NCBI RefSeq assembly: GCF_004322855.1
Contig: NZ_CP036402.1
Location: 3,224,001-3,288,000, forward strand
Origin: Egibacter rhizosphaerae
GTDB lineage: Bacteria; Actinomycetota; Nitriliruptoria; Euzebyales; Egibacteraceae
Length of the DNA: 64,000 nucleotides
Direction of reading: 5' to 3'
A model generated the notes under the pieces. The model worked only from the letters and a program-made list of their open reading frames with translations, ran no database searches and was not told the DNA's origin. A program made the position numbers and the translations under genes. Of the stretch, positions 53,513 through 61,832 are shown one piece after another. The first letter of the stretch is position 1; the number at the start of each line of letters is the position of its first letter.

Positions 53513-53923
53513 TTACCCTTGCTGGATTCCCGGGGCGATGACCTCAAGGCTCTCGGCTTCCGCGGCCTTGGCGAGTCGTCCGTCGTAGCTCACCACCGGC
53601 GTCTGCGCACCCGCGGCCGCGGCAATGTGCAGCGCATCCAACGTACGGACCCAGGTTCGCTCGGCGATCGCGGCGGCGGTCTCACACAGAGCCGCGTCGA
53701 CCTCGACTACTCGCAACTGCGTCCAGTCCTGCGCGAACTGCTCCCGCGCTGCGGCCAGCTCACCACCGTCCAGGAGCACCGTGAGGGCTCGCCGGGCCTC
53801 AACCGCGGTGTGTCGCGCGGTCACGACATCGGGCTCGGCGTCGAGCAGGGCCTCGCACGCCACGCTCTCGGCTTCCTCGACGTACAGCTTGAGCAGCGCG
53901 CTGGTGTCCACGTACAGCGTCAC
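53513..53923 (-). CDS. vapC: VapC-type PIN-domain toxin
   Basis: 136 aa from GTG 53923. PIN hallmarks are the N-terminal LYVDTSALLKLY, the internal TAVEARRAL glutamate, and DALHIAAA followed by VVSYDGRLAKAA near the C-terminus. These are the acidic residues of a PIN ribonuclease. It overlaps its antitoxin by 4 bp (GTGA) and should cleave RNA when released. Confidence 0.88.
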   Translation of the reverse strand: MTLYVDTSALLKLYVEEAESVACEALLDAEPDVVTARHTAVEARRALTVLLDGGELAAAREQFAQDWTQLRVVEVDAALCETAAAIAERTWVRTLDALHIAAAAGAQTPVVSYDGRLAKAAEAESLEVIAPGIQQG

Positions 53924-54150
53924 GCGCCACGATCCTCGGCCAGGACTTCGGCCACGCTGCGGTCGCTGCGGAAACGCCGCCGCGGCGGTGAGGAGGACCC
54001 ATGCTCCGGCCGAACGGCCATCAAGCGGACCGGCAGCTTCCGGCCACCGGCATCGACCTGGAGCACGAGGATCTCCTCCCCGTGCGCCGCCCGCTCGAGA
54101 TAGTCGGACAAGTGCGCGCGCAACTCTTGGGCATCGATCGTCGTGCTCAT
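53920..54150 (-). CDS. vapB: Phd/YefM-type antitoxin of VapBC
   Basis: 76 aa. STTIDAQELRAHLSDYLERAAHGEEILVLQ is the Phd/YefM-type DNA-binding start; the C-terminal RSDRSVAEVLAEDRGA tail probably wraps the PIN toxin. It immediately precedes and overlaps the vapC gene. Confidence 0.82.
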   Translation of the reverse strand: MSTTIDAQELRAHLSDYLERAAHGEEILVLQVDAGGRKLPVRLMAVRPEHGSSSPPRRRFRSDRSVAEVLAEDRGA

Positions 54151-54308
54151 ACGCCGAGACTACCCCAACGCTCGGTCGTGACTGCCCCGGTCCGACCTCG
54201 ACCGAGCGGCCTGCCGTCGCTCTCTCGACGAGGCAGACGGTAGTGCTCCTCGAGCAGCGAGCACCCCGACCGCGGGCGGGACGGCGACATCGGCGACCAC
54301 CGAGGCGC

Positions 54309-55007
54309 TCACGCATCCCGGCTTTCCACGCGGGCGGCCAGCTCGCGCGCGGCCGCGTGGCTGCGGGTGTCGGCGTGCTCGGCGAGGTCCAGCGCCGCCG
54401 CGGCGACCGGCGCGACCGTGCGCCCTTCGAGCTGCCACGCCGCGTCGGGCACCCGGCGCAGCGTCACGTTCGCCCCGCCCGACGCCTCGACTGGACGCAG
54501 CGCGAGCGCGGCCACGAGACCGTCGACGGTCCCCTCGGGCACGTAGACGTCGGCCTGCTCGCCCTCGCGCACCGCCAAGCCCACCTTCAACGCCGCCGCC
54601 GCCGACAGGCCCGTAGCACAGCCGGCATGCTCGACGTCGCGCAGCACCGAGGGGTGCCCGTGCAGCCGCAGCGGCCGCGCGCGGCGCACCAGCCGCGGCG
54701 CGAGCGCCTCGAGCCGCACCGGCGCTTGCAGGCGACGCCGCAGCCGCGAGCGGTCCACGGCAGCGAGCGCCGCCACCGCCCTCTGCTCGCCGTCGAGCCA
54801 CCGCAGACAGGCCCACGCCACCTGCGGCGACCACGGCCGCCCCGAGGCCCGCGGCGCGGCAGCCAGCCGCTCGAGCGAGTCCGCGTCGACCAGCCACCGG
54901 TCCGCCACGCGCTGCGCCTCGACCTGCTGATCGCTGATCATGGCGCGCACCCGCCGCGGGGACACCCCCAGACGACGCGCCGCCTCCGCGGTCGCGACCA
55001 GCTCCAC
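54309..55007 (-). CDS. HTH antitoxin-like protein, partner toxin missing
   Basis: 232 aa from GTG 55007. The N-terminal HTH (VATAEAARRLGVSPRRVRAMISDQQVEAQRVADRWLVD) and the following GRPWSPQVAWACLRW and RSRLRRRL blocks parallel the 44439-45143 protein. The middle part has 'HPSVLRDVEHAGCATGLSAA'. The GTGAGC overlap at its stop starts only about 28 codons (SASVVADVAVPPA...) before a stop, so a nucleotidyltransferase partner appears to have been lost. Confidence 0.65.
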   Translation of the reverse strand: MELVATAEAARRLGVSPRRVRAMISDQQVEAQRVADRWLVDADSLERLAAAPRASGRPWSPQVAWACLRWLDGEQRAVAALAAVDRSRLRRRLQAPVRLEALAPRLVRRARPLRLHGHPSVLRDVEHAGCATGLSAAAALKVGLAVREGEQADVYVPEGTVDGLVAALALRPVEASGGANVTLRRVPDAAWQLEGRTVAPVAAAALDLAEHADTRSHAAARELAARVESRDA

Positions 55008-55042
55008 GACGCGCCCTCTCGCTCGACCCCATCGAGGACGAA

Positions 55043-55071
55043 ACTGTACCTATAACGGCATGATTCTGCAA
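55043..55071 (-). promoter_or_regulatory. promoter of the orphan HTH gene
   Basis: On the minus strand TTGCAG (55071-55066) and TACAGT (55048-55043) are 17 bp apart, ending 36 bp before the GTG start. Confidence 0.5.
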
Positions 55072-55076
55072 TCGCC

Positions 55077-56583
55077 AACACCCAGGTGTTTAACGTCGAG
55101 CCGACCGACGGCGACGTGTTCCAGCACACCGACACTGACGCCGACGACGCTGGTGCGCGCGACTTCGAGGTCGACGCCAGCGACGCCGACGAGGTCAGTA
55201 TCGCGCTGGTCGACGCCGACGAGGTCGACGTTGACAACGGCGTCGTGACCTTCGAGGACCTCGACGGTGACGGCACGTCCAGTTCATCGACGACACCGAC
55301 GCCGAGATCACCGGCGTGTCGACTGACGGTACCGTGGTGCCGGGCACCAGCGACCGTTTCGACGGCGTTAGCGGTGGCGAGATCGAGTTCACCGTGCAGA
55401 GCGCCGAGAACGATCCCGTTGAGGTGCACCCGGTCGTGTTCGTCGCCGACGATGACGATGAGCTGCCCACCGATGAGGGCGATCCGGAGAACGACTTCGG
55501 TATCGGCGGTGCGACGTACTTCGCTGCCGTGACCACGCTTGAGTCCGACCCTGAGGCTGGGCAGACGACTGAGCAGCCTGAGGGCAGCATGGTCGACATC
55601 GAGATCGGCCTCGTCAACGACAGCGCGGATGACTTCGTCGTGCCGGCCGACGGGCAGACCGTCGAGTACCGGGTAGTCGAAGACGATGCAACGTTGTCGT
55701 TCGGCGCGATTCCCTCGGATGACATCGTGCAGTCGGGGGAGGCCGAGACCGAGGATGGCGTCGTCGAGTTCGAGATCGACGGTTCTGAGGCGGAGGACGG
55801 CGACCCCGACTGGGACGTCTACTTCCGTTGGCAGGGCGACGGCAACTACGAAGGGCAGACCGAGACCCTGGACAATGGCGACGAGGTTCGCCTCGAGTGG
55901 GTCGACAGCGAGCGGGTCGCCGACGCCCTTGAGTTCGATGCGGAGGACTCCGTCAACGAGGTCAGCACTACGCACATGGTGAACGTGCAGGTGGTCGACC
56001 AGTTTGAGGGGCCTACGCGCTCGACGAGGAAGAGGACTGGCAGGTCGAATTCACCGTCGACACCGACAACGATGGGGACTTCACCCAGGTGGTCCAGGTC
56101 GACGGTGACGGATCGGCATCGTTCAGCTACCAGGGCCCTTCGGCCTCCGGTACGGACGACATTGATGCGGCCCTCCAGGAAACCGAGGACCCGAACGACC
56201 CCGTGGACGACGACACCGGCACTGCCATCACCGCCAGTGCGAACAAGCACTGGTGGGAGGACGCCGAAGAGGGTCAGGACCCCGAGGCGGCCGATGCTGC
56301 GGAGGTTCTCGCCGCGGACTTCGACACCGAGCACGTCATCGTGAAGGTGACCGCTGCTGCCGGTTCGCTCGATCAGTTCGATGTGCTGCGCTACGACTAC
56401 GACGCCTCCGACTTCTACGTCACCGAGGACGGTTCGGCGACGAAGGCTCAGTGGGTGTCGGTTATGCAGGACATCGTCGATCCCGACGAAACACCAGACA
56501 ACAGTGAGGACGCACTTATCACCGACGAGTACCTGAACGACGACGCGAACACGACCTTCGAGCTCTCCGATGAGGGACTGTAA
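55077..56583 (+). pseudogene. S-layer-like surface protein, N-truncated with two frameshifts
   Basis: The coding starts abruptly as NTQVFNVEPTDGDVFQHTDTDADD with no signal peptide. It shifts frame near 55276 (to IDDTDAEITGVSTDGTVVPG...) and again near 56010 (to ALDEEEDWQVEFTVDTDNDG...), each fitting a one-base change, and ends TTFELSDEGL at 56581. Composition is highly acidic, like the S-layer-like gene at 19546. It is the 3' part of a surface-protein gene whose 5' part was replaced by the HTH gene region. Confidence 0.75.
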
Positions 56584-56624
56584 GGACGGTCGTTCTGACG
56601 GCTAGTTTCGCCTAGTGAACGTCG

Positions 56625-56659
56625 CGGAGCCCCGGTCCTCTCGGAGGGCCGGGGCTCCG
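56625..56659 (+). terminator. hairpin terminator of the S-layer-like relic
   Basis: CGGAGCCCCGG and CCGGGGCTCCG form an 11-bp stem around a 13-nt loop, followed by TCGTTTCGG. It resembles the terminator after the 19546 gene in position and strength. From 56660 to 56964 nothing else was recognised. Confidence 0.7.
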
Positions 56660-56964
56660 GTCGTTTCGGGCTCCGTCGAGTTTGTCGTCGTGCTCGTGGA
56701 AGGTGAGTTGTGGAGAGCGCGATGTATTCGCCATTGCGGGACCTTTTGGAGGACAATGAGGACGGTCTCTCGGGTCTGCGGCTATGTGGGCAGCTGTTCG
56801 TAGCTGATGAGGATTGTGGGTGACTTGGTCGGGGGCGAGGCCGTGATGGTCTCGGGGGTCGGCGTTGGTGGCGGGGAAGAGCGCGAGGTTGTCGGGGAGG
56901 CGGGTCGGGTGGTGGTGAGGTAGCGCGTGAGGGTGAAGCTGGGAGTCGGTGAGCGGTTCACGCG

Positions 56965-57197
56965 GTGCCGCGCGCGCACGCCACCGCGTGGGTCGCGGTC
57001 CCGGTGATCCGCCGCCCCGTCGACGGGGGCGTCTACGGTCGAGTGGTGTTCGTCTCCCGCGACCTCGACCGGCTGGATCTGGTGCGCGCCCGCACCGCGA
57101 TCGCCGACGGGCACGTCACCAGCATCGAGCAAACCATCGTCGATCTCTGAGGACATCGATCTTCTCGTCGCCGACCCCCACGACTACGCACATCGGC
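56965..57197 (+). pseudogene. fused AbiEi/AbiEii fragments
   Basis: PRAHATAWVAVPVIRRPVDGGVYGRVVFVSRDLDRLDLVRARTAIADGHVTSIEQTIVDL matches AbiEi at 50515-50700. At 57147 it joins directly to EDIDLLVADPHDYAH, which matches AbiEii at 51040-51083. The ~350 bp normally between them are gone. Confidence 0.7.
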
Positions 57198-57280
57198 GCA
57201 CTCGTCGCGACGATGCCCAAGATCGTGGCAAGACCGTTATCATAACGCTACGGTAGTGCCACCTCTCCGAGGAGTTTGCA

Positions 57281-57850
57281 ATGCCCGGTGCGACATGGCG
57301 GCAGCTGTACGACATCGCTCTGGACCACCACGGCTTCGTGACCACGACCGCCGCGAGGGCGGTGGGCGTGGATGGCGCCTACCTGCGGCAGATGACGCAG
57401 CGCGGGACACTCGAGCAGGTCGCCTACGGCCTGTACCGAGTTCCGGAGGTGCCGGTCACCGAGCAGACACCGTACATGGAGGCGGTGCTGTGGACCGGGC
57501 CTGACGCGGCCTTGTCGCACGACGCCGTCCTGGCCCTGCACGGCCTGGCGTCCGCCAACCCATCGGTCATCCGGGTCGTGACGCCGCGGCGCGTCCGGAG
57601 GCGCCAACGCCCACCAGTCCCGCTGCGGGTCATCAAGCGGACGATTCCGGCGGACCAGCTCACTCACTACTTTGCGATCCCCTCGACCACGGTCGCCCGC
57701 GCGCTGATGGACTGCCGTGATCTGATCATGCGCTCACGGCTGGTCGAGGGCGCAGAGCAGGCGCGAGGCGAGGGCTTGCTCCGCGACGCTGAGCTCGACG
57801 CCGTCTTCGATGCACTGGGCCTCCACGAACCGGCGCACCACGATGGCTGA
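57281..57850 (+). CDS. abiEi: AbiEi antitoxin (intact pair)
   Basis: 189 aa. ATG 57281 follows GAGGAG with 6-bp spacing. The winged-helix N-terminus (ALDHHGFVTTTAARAVGVDGAYLRQMTQRGTLEQVAYGLYRVP) is followed by the AbiEi effector-binding domain (YMEAVLWTGPDAALSHDAVLALHGLA). AbiEi represses its promoter and antagonises AbiEii in the type IV abortive-infection system. GTTATCATAAC (57236-57246) upstream is a near-palindromic operator candidate. It overlaps abiEii by 8 bp. Confidence 0.85.
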   Translation: MPGATWRQLYDIALDHHGFVTTTAARAVGVDGAYLRQMTQRGTLEQVAYGLYRVPEVPVTEQTPYMEAVLWTGPDAALSHDAVLALHGLASANPSVIRVVTPRRVRRRQRPPVPLRVIKRTIPADQLTHYFAIPSTTVARALMDCRDLIMRSRLVEGAEQARGEGLLRDAELDAVFDALGLHEPAHHDG

Positions 57851-58700
57851 CGGCCCGCCCCACAACCTGCGATCCCTGCAGGACCGCCTGCGCAACCACA
57901 CCCGGGAGACCCAGCTGCCGTTCGGACGCGTGCAGCGGTTGCTGGGCGTCCTGGTGGTCGGTGAGATGCTGCGCGGCCAGGACCTCGACCTCGGGGTGGT
58001 CAAGGGCGGCTCGAACCTGGAGGCGCGGCTGGGCATCGCGGCCACCCGCGCCTCCAGCGACCTCGACATCGTGCGGGTCCAATCGATCGAACGGCTCCGC
58101 GACTCGATGGCTGAGGCCCTCGAGGCCGGTTGGCACGGGTTCAGCGGCCGCATCGTCGACCGCGGCCCGATCGGCGCGCCCGTGCCCGACGCCTACCAGC
58201 CGCACCGCTTGGAGGTGAAGCTTGAGTACCGAGGCCAGCGGGGAGCCGGGACGATCACGCTCGAAGTCGCCGTCGAGGAGATCGACGCGCTCGAACACGT
58301 CGACGCCGTGACTAGCGAGGACGGCCAGGCCATCTTCGACGCCGTCGGACTGCCCCTGCCGGGACCTCTCCCCGCGCTGGCACAGCACCAGCAGATCGCC
58401 CAGAAACTGCACGCTTGCACCGCCCCCGACGAGGGCGGATGGGTCAACGACCGCGCCCACGACCTCGTGGATCTGCAGCTCGCGCACCGCAGCTACGACG
58501 GCACGCTCGCGGAGATCCGAGCGACCTGCGAGCGGCTGTTCGCCGCGCGCCGGCGCCACCCCTGGCCCCCGAAGGTGACCGTCCGCGACGGCTGGTCACA
58601 GCGCTACGCTGAGGAGTCCGCCGGCCTGGACGTCTGCGCCGACGTTGAAGACGCCGTTGCCTGGGCCAACGACCTTGTCGCACGCATCGCCCGGGCATAA
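57843..58700 (+). CDS. abiEii: AbiEii nucleotidyltransferase toxin (intact pair)
   Basis: 285 aa from ATG 57843. The nucleotidyltransferase core is VVKGGSNLEARLGIAATRASSDLDIVR, with later conserved QHQQIAQKLHACT and RAHDLVDLQLA segments. AbiEii-type enzymes transfer nucleotides to RNA or other targets and arrest growth during phage infection. It is the only AbiE pair here with both genes complete. An IS ends 8 bp after its stop, and a decayed copy of its N-terminal region lies at 60938-61062. Confidence 0.88.
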   Translation: MADGPPHNLRSLQDRLRNHTRETQLPFGRVQRLLGVLVVGEMLRGQDLDLGVVKGGSNLEARLGIAATRASSDLDIVRVQSIERLRDSMAEALEAGWHGFSGRIVDRGPIGAPVPDAYQPHRLEVKLEYRGQRGAGTITLEVAVEEIDALEHVDAVTSEDGQAIFDAVGLPLPGPLPALAQHQQIAQKLHACTAPDEGGWVNDRAHDLVDLQLAHRSYDGTLAEIRATCERLFAARRRHPWPPKVTVRDGWSQRYAEESAGLDVCADVEDAVAWANDLVARIARA

Positions 58701-59806
58701 CCGAGACGTGTGGGTGCCAGAAACCCGGTCGTGGGCTTCATGCCGTGTTCTTGTACTCGTTGATGAGGCCGTCGCAGCGCGGGAGCATGATGACGTTCGC
58801 TGACGCGCGGGGCCGCGGGCGCGGGAGATGATGTCTCGGACGGTTCTGGTGGATTCGGCGGGCGCTGCTGCAGTGACCGGTGGGGTCGGTGGCCGTTGTA
58901 GTGGTCGATGTAGTCGGAGACCAGCCTCTGAAGCTGGCGCTGGTTCCAGACGAGCGTGCGGTCGAGGAGCTCGCGGCGCAGGCTCTGGATCCAGCGCTCG
59001 GCGAAGCTGTTGGCCACCGGCGTGCGCACCGGAGTGGCGAGGACCTTCATACCCGCGCTGCGGAATACGGCGTCGAAGGATGTGGTGAACTGGCTTCCGC
59101 GGTCGCGGACCAGCGCTTTGGCGCTGGCGAGCCTGTCGCCGTGGGTGAGGAAGAGGTTGCGGGCTGCCTGCACAGTCCAGGCGGAGGTGGGGTTGGCCGT
59201 GATGCCTCCGAAGATGACCTCGCGGCTGGCCGTGTCGATGAAGAACAGCACGTAGAAGCGGCGCATCAGCACCGTGTCGACGGTGGCGAAGTCGCAGGCC
59301 ACGGCTGCTTGGGAGCGAAGCAACTGCGACCACGTCGTCGACGTCCGTGTCGGGGCGGGATCGATGCCGGCGTCGTTGAGGATCTTCCACACGGTCGACG
59401 CACCGACGGTGTGGCCGAGCCGGCTGAGCTCGCCGTGGATGCGGCGATAGCCCCAAGTCGGGTTCTCACGCGCCATGCGCACCGCGAGGCTGCGGGCCTG
59501 GGCCGCGATGCTGGGACGGCCCGGCCGACGACGCGGATGCGTCCCGTGCCGTGCGATCCGTCGGCGCTGCCAGCGCAGCAGCGTGTCGGGGGTGACCAGC
59601 CAGCCCTGCCGGCGGGGGCGCGGGAGCGCGGCCGCGATCGCGCCCATCAGGCCGCGGTCGCGCTCGGTGAGCTCTGGCCTGCCGATCTGGCGGCGCAGGA
59701 CCGCCATTTGGTGACGGAGGACGATGATCTCGAGATCCTTCGCGCGACCGGATCGGGTCGCAAGTGTGAGCAGGCCGAAGGCGAGCCGGTAGAGGACCCA
59801 GGACAT
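58604..59806 (-). CDS. IS transposase/integrase (rve, DDE)
   Basis: 400 aa from ATG 59806. Helix-turn-helix segments (LVTPDTLLRWQRRRIARHG, WGYRRIHGELSRLGH) precede an integrase core with ACDFATVDTV, VRDRGSQFTT and FAERWIQSLRRE supplying the DDE residues, and a C-terminal YIDHYNGHRPHRSLQQ. Near 58795 the frame departs from the likely native ending DGLINEYKNTA, so the last residues read beyond the IS end. The enzyme may still be functional. Confidence 0.82.
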   Translation of the reverse strand: MSWVLYRLAFGLLTLATRSGRAKDLEIIVLRHQMAVLRRQIGRPELTERDRGLMGAIAAALPRPRRQGWLVTPDTLLRWQRRRIARHGTHPRRRPGRPSIAAQARSLAVRMARENPTWGYRRIHGELSRLGHTVGASTVWKILNDAGIDPAPTRTSTTWSQLLRSQAAVACDFATVDTVLMRRFYVLFFIDTASREVIFGGITANPTSAWTVQAARNLFLTHGDRLASAKALVRDRGSQFTTSFDAVFRSAGMKVLATPVRTPVANSFAERWIQSLRRELLDRTLVWNQRQLQRLVSDYIDHYNGHRPHRSLQQRPPNPPEPSETSSPAPAAPRVSERHHAPALRRPHQRVQEHGMKPTTGFLAPTRLGYARAMRATRSLAQATASSTSAQTSRPADSSA

Positions 59807-59868
59807 CACGCTCTCTTGTTCGACAGGTGGAACCCGCCCCATCACAGTGGGGCCAAATCGAGTTGACA
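58709..59868 (-). mobile_element. insertion sequence, nearly full copy
   Basis: The element runs from TGTGGGTGCCAGAAACC (58709) to ...GAGTTGACA (59868), with both ends beginning TGT when read inward. It encodes one rve-type transposase of the IS3/IS481-like class. It lies 8 bp after abiEii. Related termini recur at 51864, 61728 and 62597, all in the same orientation. Confidence 0.75.
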
Positions 59869-59971
59869 TTCCCACCCACCCATCGACAGCGAGCCCTGAC
59901 CCGCTGAGTCCCTCGCAACCGATCATCTCCCCGGGGTCGAGCTCGGCGGCGATGTCGGTGGGGTCGTGCAC
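59869..59971 (-). pseudogene. possible VapB-like antitoxin fragment
   Basis: HDPTDIAAELDPGEMIGCEGLSGSGLAVDGW resembles the C-terminal 'DP.ELIG.EG..GSG' tail of VapB-type antitoxins. Only about 30 codons are present before the IS end. The call rests on the tail motif alone. Confidence 0.3.
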
Positions 59972-59983
59972 CGCCAGTGGCTG

Positions 59984-60385
59984 TCAGCTGCATCGGAGGT
60001 TCTCGACGACGATGAGGTCGCGTACGGTCTCCAGGGTCACCGGCGCATGCGGGACGCGACGGTCACCGACGTGCAGGTGGGTGGGGCCGCCGTCGCTTGC
60101 TTCGTGGCCGGTGTGGCGGTCGTGCCGCCAGATGAGCGGCTCGGCCTCGGTGCGCGCGTGGAAGCGGTACTGCGGGACCGACAAGTCCGGCGTCACGACC
60201 ATCTGCACGGCCACTCGCAGTCCGGTGTGGAAGGCCAGTTCGAACGGGCCGACCAGCAGCGCGCCGTCGCGTCGGCGTGTGAGCACCACCGCGTCCGGCG
60301 GGACGATCTGCCCGCCCATCGATTCGAGCCACGCCCACACGTAGGCGTCGGCCTGGTCCAGGCCGGTCACGCTGGCCGGGAACAC
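59984..60385 (-). CDS. TumE-like toxin
   Basis: 133 aa. The motif YRFHARTEAEPLIWRHDRHTGHE followed by GGPTHLHVGDRR resembles the TumE/DUF6516 toxin pattern (charged HH/RH pair then HxH). The C-terminus is short (VRDLIVVENLRCS). It is preceded by a small antitoxin-like gene with a 3-bp gap, supporting a TA pair. Family assignment is moderate. Confidence 0.5.
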   Translation of the reverse strand: MFPASVTGLDQADAYVWAWLESMGGQIVPPDAVVLTRRRDGALLVGPFELAFHTGLRVAVQMVVTPDLSVPQYRFHARTEAEPLIWRHDRHTGHEASDGGPTHLHVGDRRVPHAPVTLETVRDLIVVENLRCS

Positions 60386-60388
60386 CCG

Positions 60389-60601
60389 CTACGCCTGCGG
60401 GGCGGTCTCGGCCTGCCAGGCGGCGTGCAGCTGTTGCCAGCGGTGAAAGTCCTCGGTCTCGTCGAGGTCGCCGCCGGTGGTGCGAAATACCTCAACCATC
60501 CGCTCACTGGGCACGCCGTAGCGGCGCTCGAACGCGTCGAGCTCCCCACGCAGTTCCTCGCGGGAGATCTCGCGGCGACGGTGCGGCGGCGGGGTCGTCA
60601 T
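60389..60601 (-). CDS. small antitoxin partner of the TumE-like protein
   Basis: 70 aa from ATG 60601. REISREELRGELDAFERRYGVPSERMVEVFRTTGGDLDETEDFHRWQQLHAAWQ is helical and charged, as expected for an antitoxin that lies over a toxin surface. No clear DNA-binding domain is seen. It directly precedes the toxin-like gene. Confidence 0.55.
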   Translation of the reverse strand: MTTPPPHRRREISREELRGELDAFERRYGVPSERMVEVFRTTGGDLDETEDFHRWQQLHAAWQAETAPQA

Positions 60602-60883
60602 GCGCTCCACGGTAGCGGACTTGGCGTCTGTCTTGCGGCGTCGGTTCCGTGAACGGGTTGGGCGCACCGGCGGGGGGCCCGGCCTCACCGCCGACGAGGT
60701 CGAGACGCACGTTTACGTCCCCGACGGTCGCCGCGAGCCCAGCCCACCCGCACCCTTCGAGTTCGTCGCCGACCTCGTCCGCGTCGAGCTCCTCGACTGA
60801 GTTGCGCCCGCCTACGCCGGCACACATCCAGCCCGCCGCCCGGCACTTGAATCACACGCCGGTAACCACGTCGACGTTGCTTC
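60602..60883 (+). other. short coding-like remnant, unassigned
   Basis: The frame ending at 60800 (GLTADEVETHVYVPDGRREPSPPAPFEFVADLVRVELLD) has coding character but no recognised family and no RBS. It may be the end of a lost gene. Nothing else was seen up to the S-layer-like fragment at 60884. Confidence 0.25.
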
Positions 60884-60940
60884 CAGGTGTTTGACGGCAC
60901 CCCGACCGAGGCCGAGACCAACGAGACCAGCGAGGACGCC
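60884..60940 (+). pseudogene. S-layer-like fragment start
   Basis: QVFDGTPTEAETNETSED repeats the opening motif found at 48990 (QTFDVTPDDEATNPTSDD) and 55083 (QVFNVEPTDG). It lasts about 19 codons and then runs into an AbiEii fragment. Confidence 0.5.
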
Positions 60941-61062
60941 CAGTTGCCCTTCGGACGCGTGCACCGGCTGCTGGGCGTCCTGGTGGTCGGCGAGATGCTG
61001 CGCGGCCAGGGCCTCGGGGTCGTCAAGGACGGCTCGAACCTCGAGGCCGGTTGGCACGGGTT
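60938..61062 (+). pseudogene. AbiEii fragment with deletions
   Basis: CAGTTGCCCTTCGGACGCGT and the following ~70 bp match 57919-57983 of the intact abiEii gene, as QLPFGRVHRLLGVLVVGEMLRGQ. A short deletion follows (GLGVVKDGSNLEAG), and the sequence then jumps to the GWHGFSG segment. It ends at a DUF2384-like fragment (61062-61105). Confidence 0.7.
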
Positions 61063-61104
61063 CAGCGGCAGTGGCTGCGCGCCCCGCAACCGCCTGCTGG
61101 ACGG

Positions 61105-61183
61105 GCGCCGGGGTGCGCACCTGCAGATCACACCAGCGGATGGGGTAGAGGACGCTGGCGTGGTACACCACGACGAAGGCCAT
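61105..61183 (-). pseudogene. PIN-domain toxin N-terminal remnant
   Basis: ATG 61183 begins AFVVVYHASVLYPIRWCDLQVRTP, the start of a PIN toxin (normally VYDA.VLYP). It sits 8 bp after the HTH antitoxin stop, the expected toxin position, but breaks off after about 25 codons into DUF2384-like debris. The usual first aspartate appears changed to His. Confidence 0.6.
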
Positions 61184-61191
61184 GCGTTCCC

Positions 61192-61656
61192 CTACTCCAG
61201 CCCCAGCTCCTCGGCTTCCTCGGCGAGGTCGTCCAGCACGCCCCGTCGGCGTTGGTCGTCCCGCCGCCGGTAGTCCATCACATCCTGCACTCTGATGCGC
61301 CGATGAGTGCCCACGCGGCGCGCGGGCAACGTCCCGTCCTCGACGAGCTTGACGACGTGGGGCCGCGAGACGTTGAGCAGCTCGGCGGCTTGCTGAGTCG
61401 TGAGTTCGGCGTGGATCGGCAGGATCTGCACGGCATGCCCGGCGGAGAGCTGCGCGAGCACATCGCGGAACAACCGCAAAGCTGGCGCGGGCACCTGCAA
61501 GCTTTCGGCCGGGTCTTCGCTGGAGTGCAGCTCGACCAGGTCTCGATCCCCGATCCGCGCGAGCAGGTCTTCCAGACCTGCCAGCGCTTGCTGCGCGTGC
61601 TCGGTCTGGTCCTCGCGGAGGGGTTCCTCCACGGGGCCGCTCAACGTCGCTGACAT
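61192..61656 (-). CDS. excisionase-type HTH antitoxin, toxin truncated
   Basis: 154 aa from ATG 61656, with AGGGGGTGA upstream. The HTH_17 domain (LTTQQAAELLNVSRPHVVKLVEDGTLPARRVGTHRRI) lies at about 85-122, followed by a charged C-terminus (RRRDDQRRRGVLDDLAEEAEELGLE). This architecture is typical of antitoxins paired with PIN toxins; the partner downstream survives only as a remnant. Confidence 0.78.
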   Translation of the reverse strand: MSATLSGPVEEPLREDQTEHAQQALAGLEDLLARIGDRDLVELHSSEDPAESLQVPAPALRLFRDVLAQLSAGHAVQILPIHAELTTQQAAELLNVSRPHVVKLVEDGTLPARRVGTHRRIRVQDVMDYRRRDDQRRRGVLDDLAEEAEELGLE

Positions 61657-61727
61657 CGCACTTCACCCCCTCGCTCTTGTCCGTGAGGGTTACCGAGCTC
61701 TACCCTCAGACGCAATATCCGAAACGG

Positions 61728-61752
61728 TGTGGGTGTCAAGAACCCGGTGGGC
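61728..61752. repeat. solo IS terminus relic
   Basis: TGTGGGTGTCAAGAACCCGG differs at only a few positions from the IS terminus at 58709. No other IS sequence follows it. Confidence 0.5.
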
Positions 61753-61832
61753 GGACTGCCGTCGACCGGATGCTCAAGCGCGACTGTTCTTTGAGGGTGG
61801 GCGGCGGGTCACGTTCGCCGAGCTTCCGTGCC

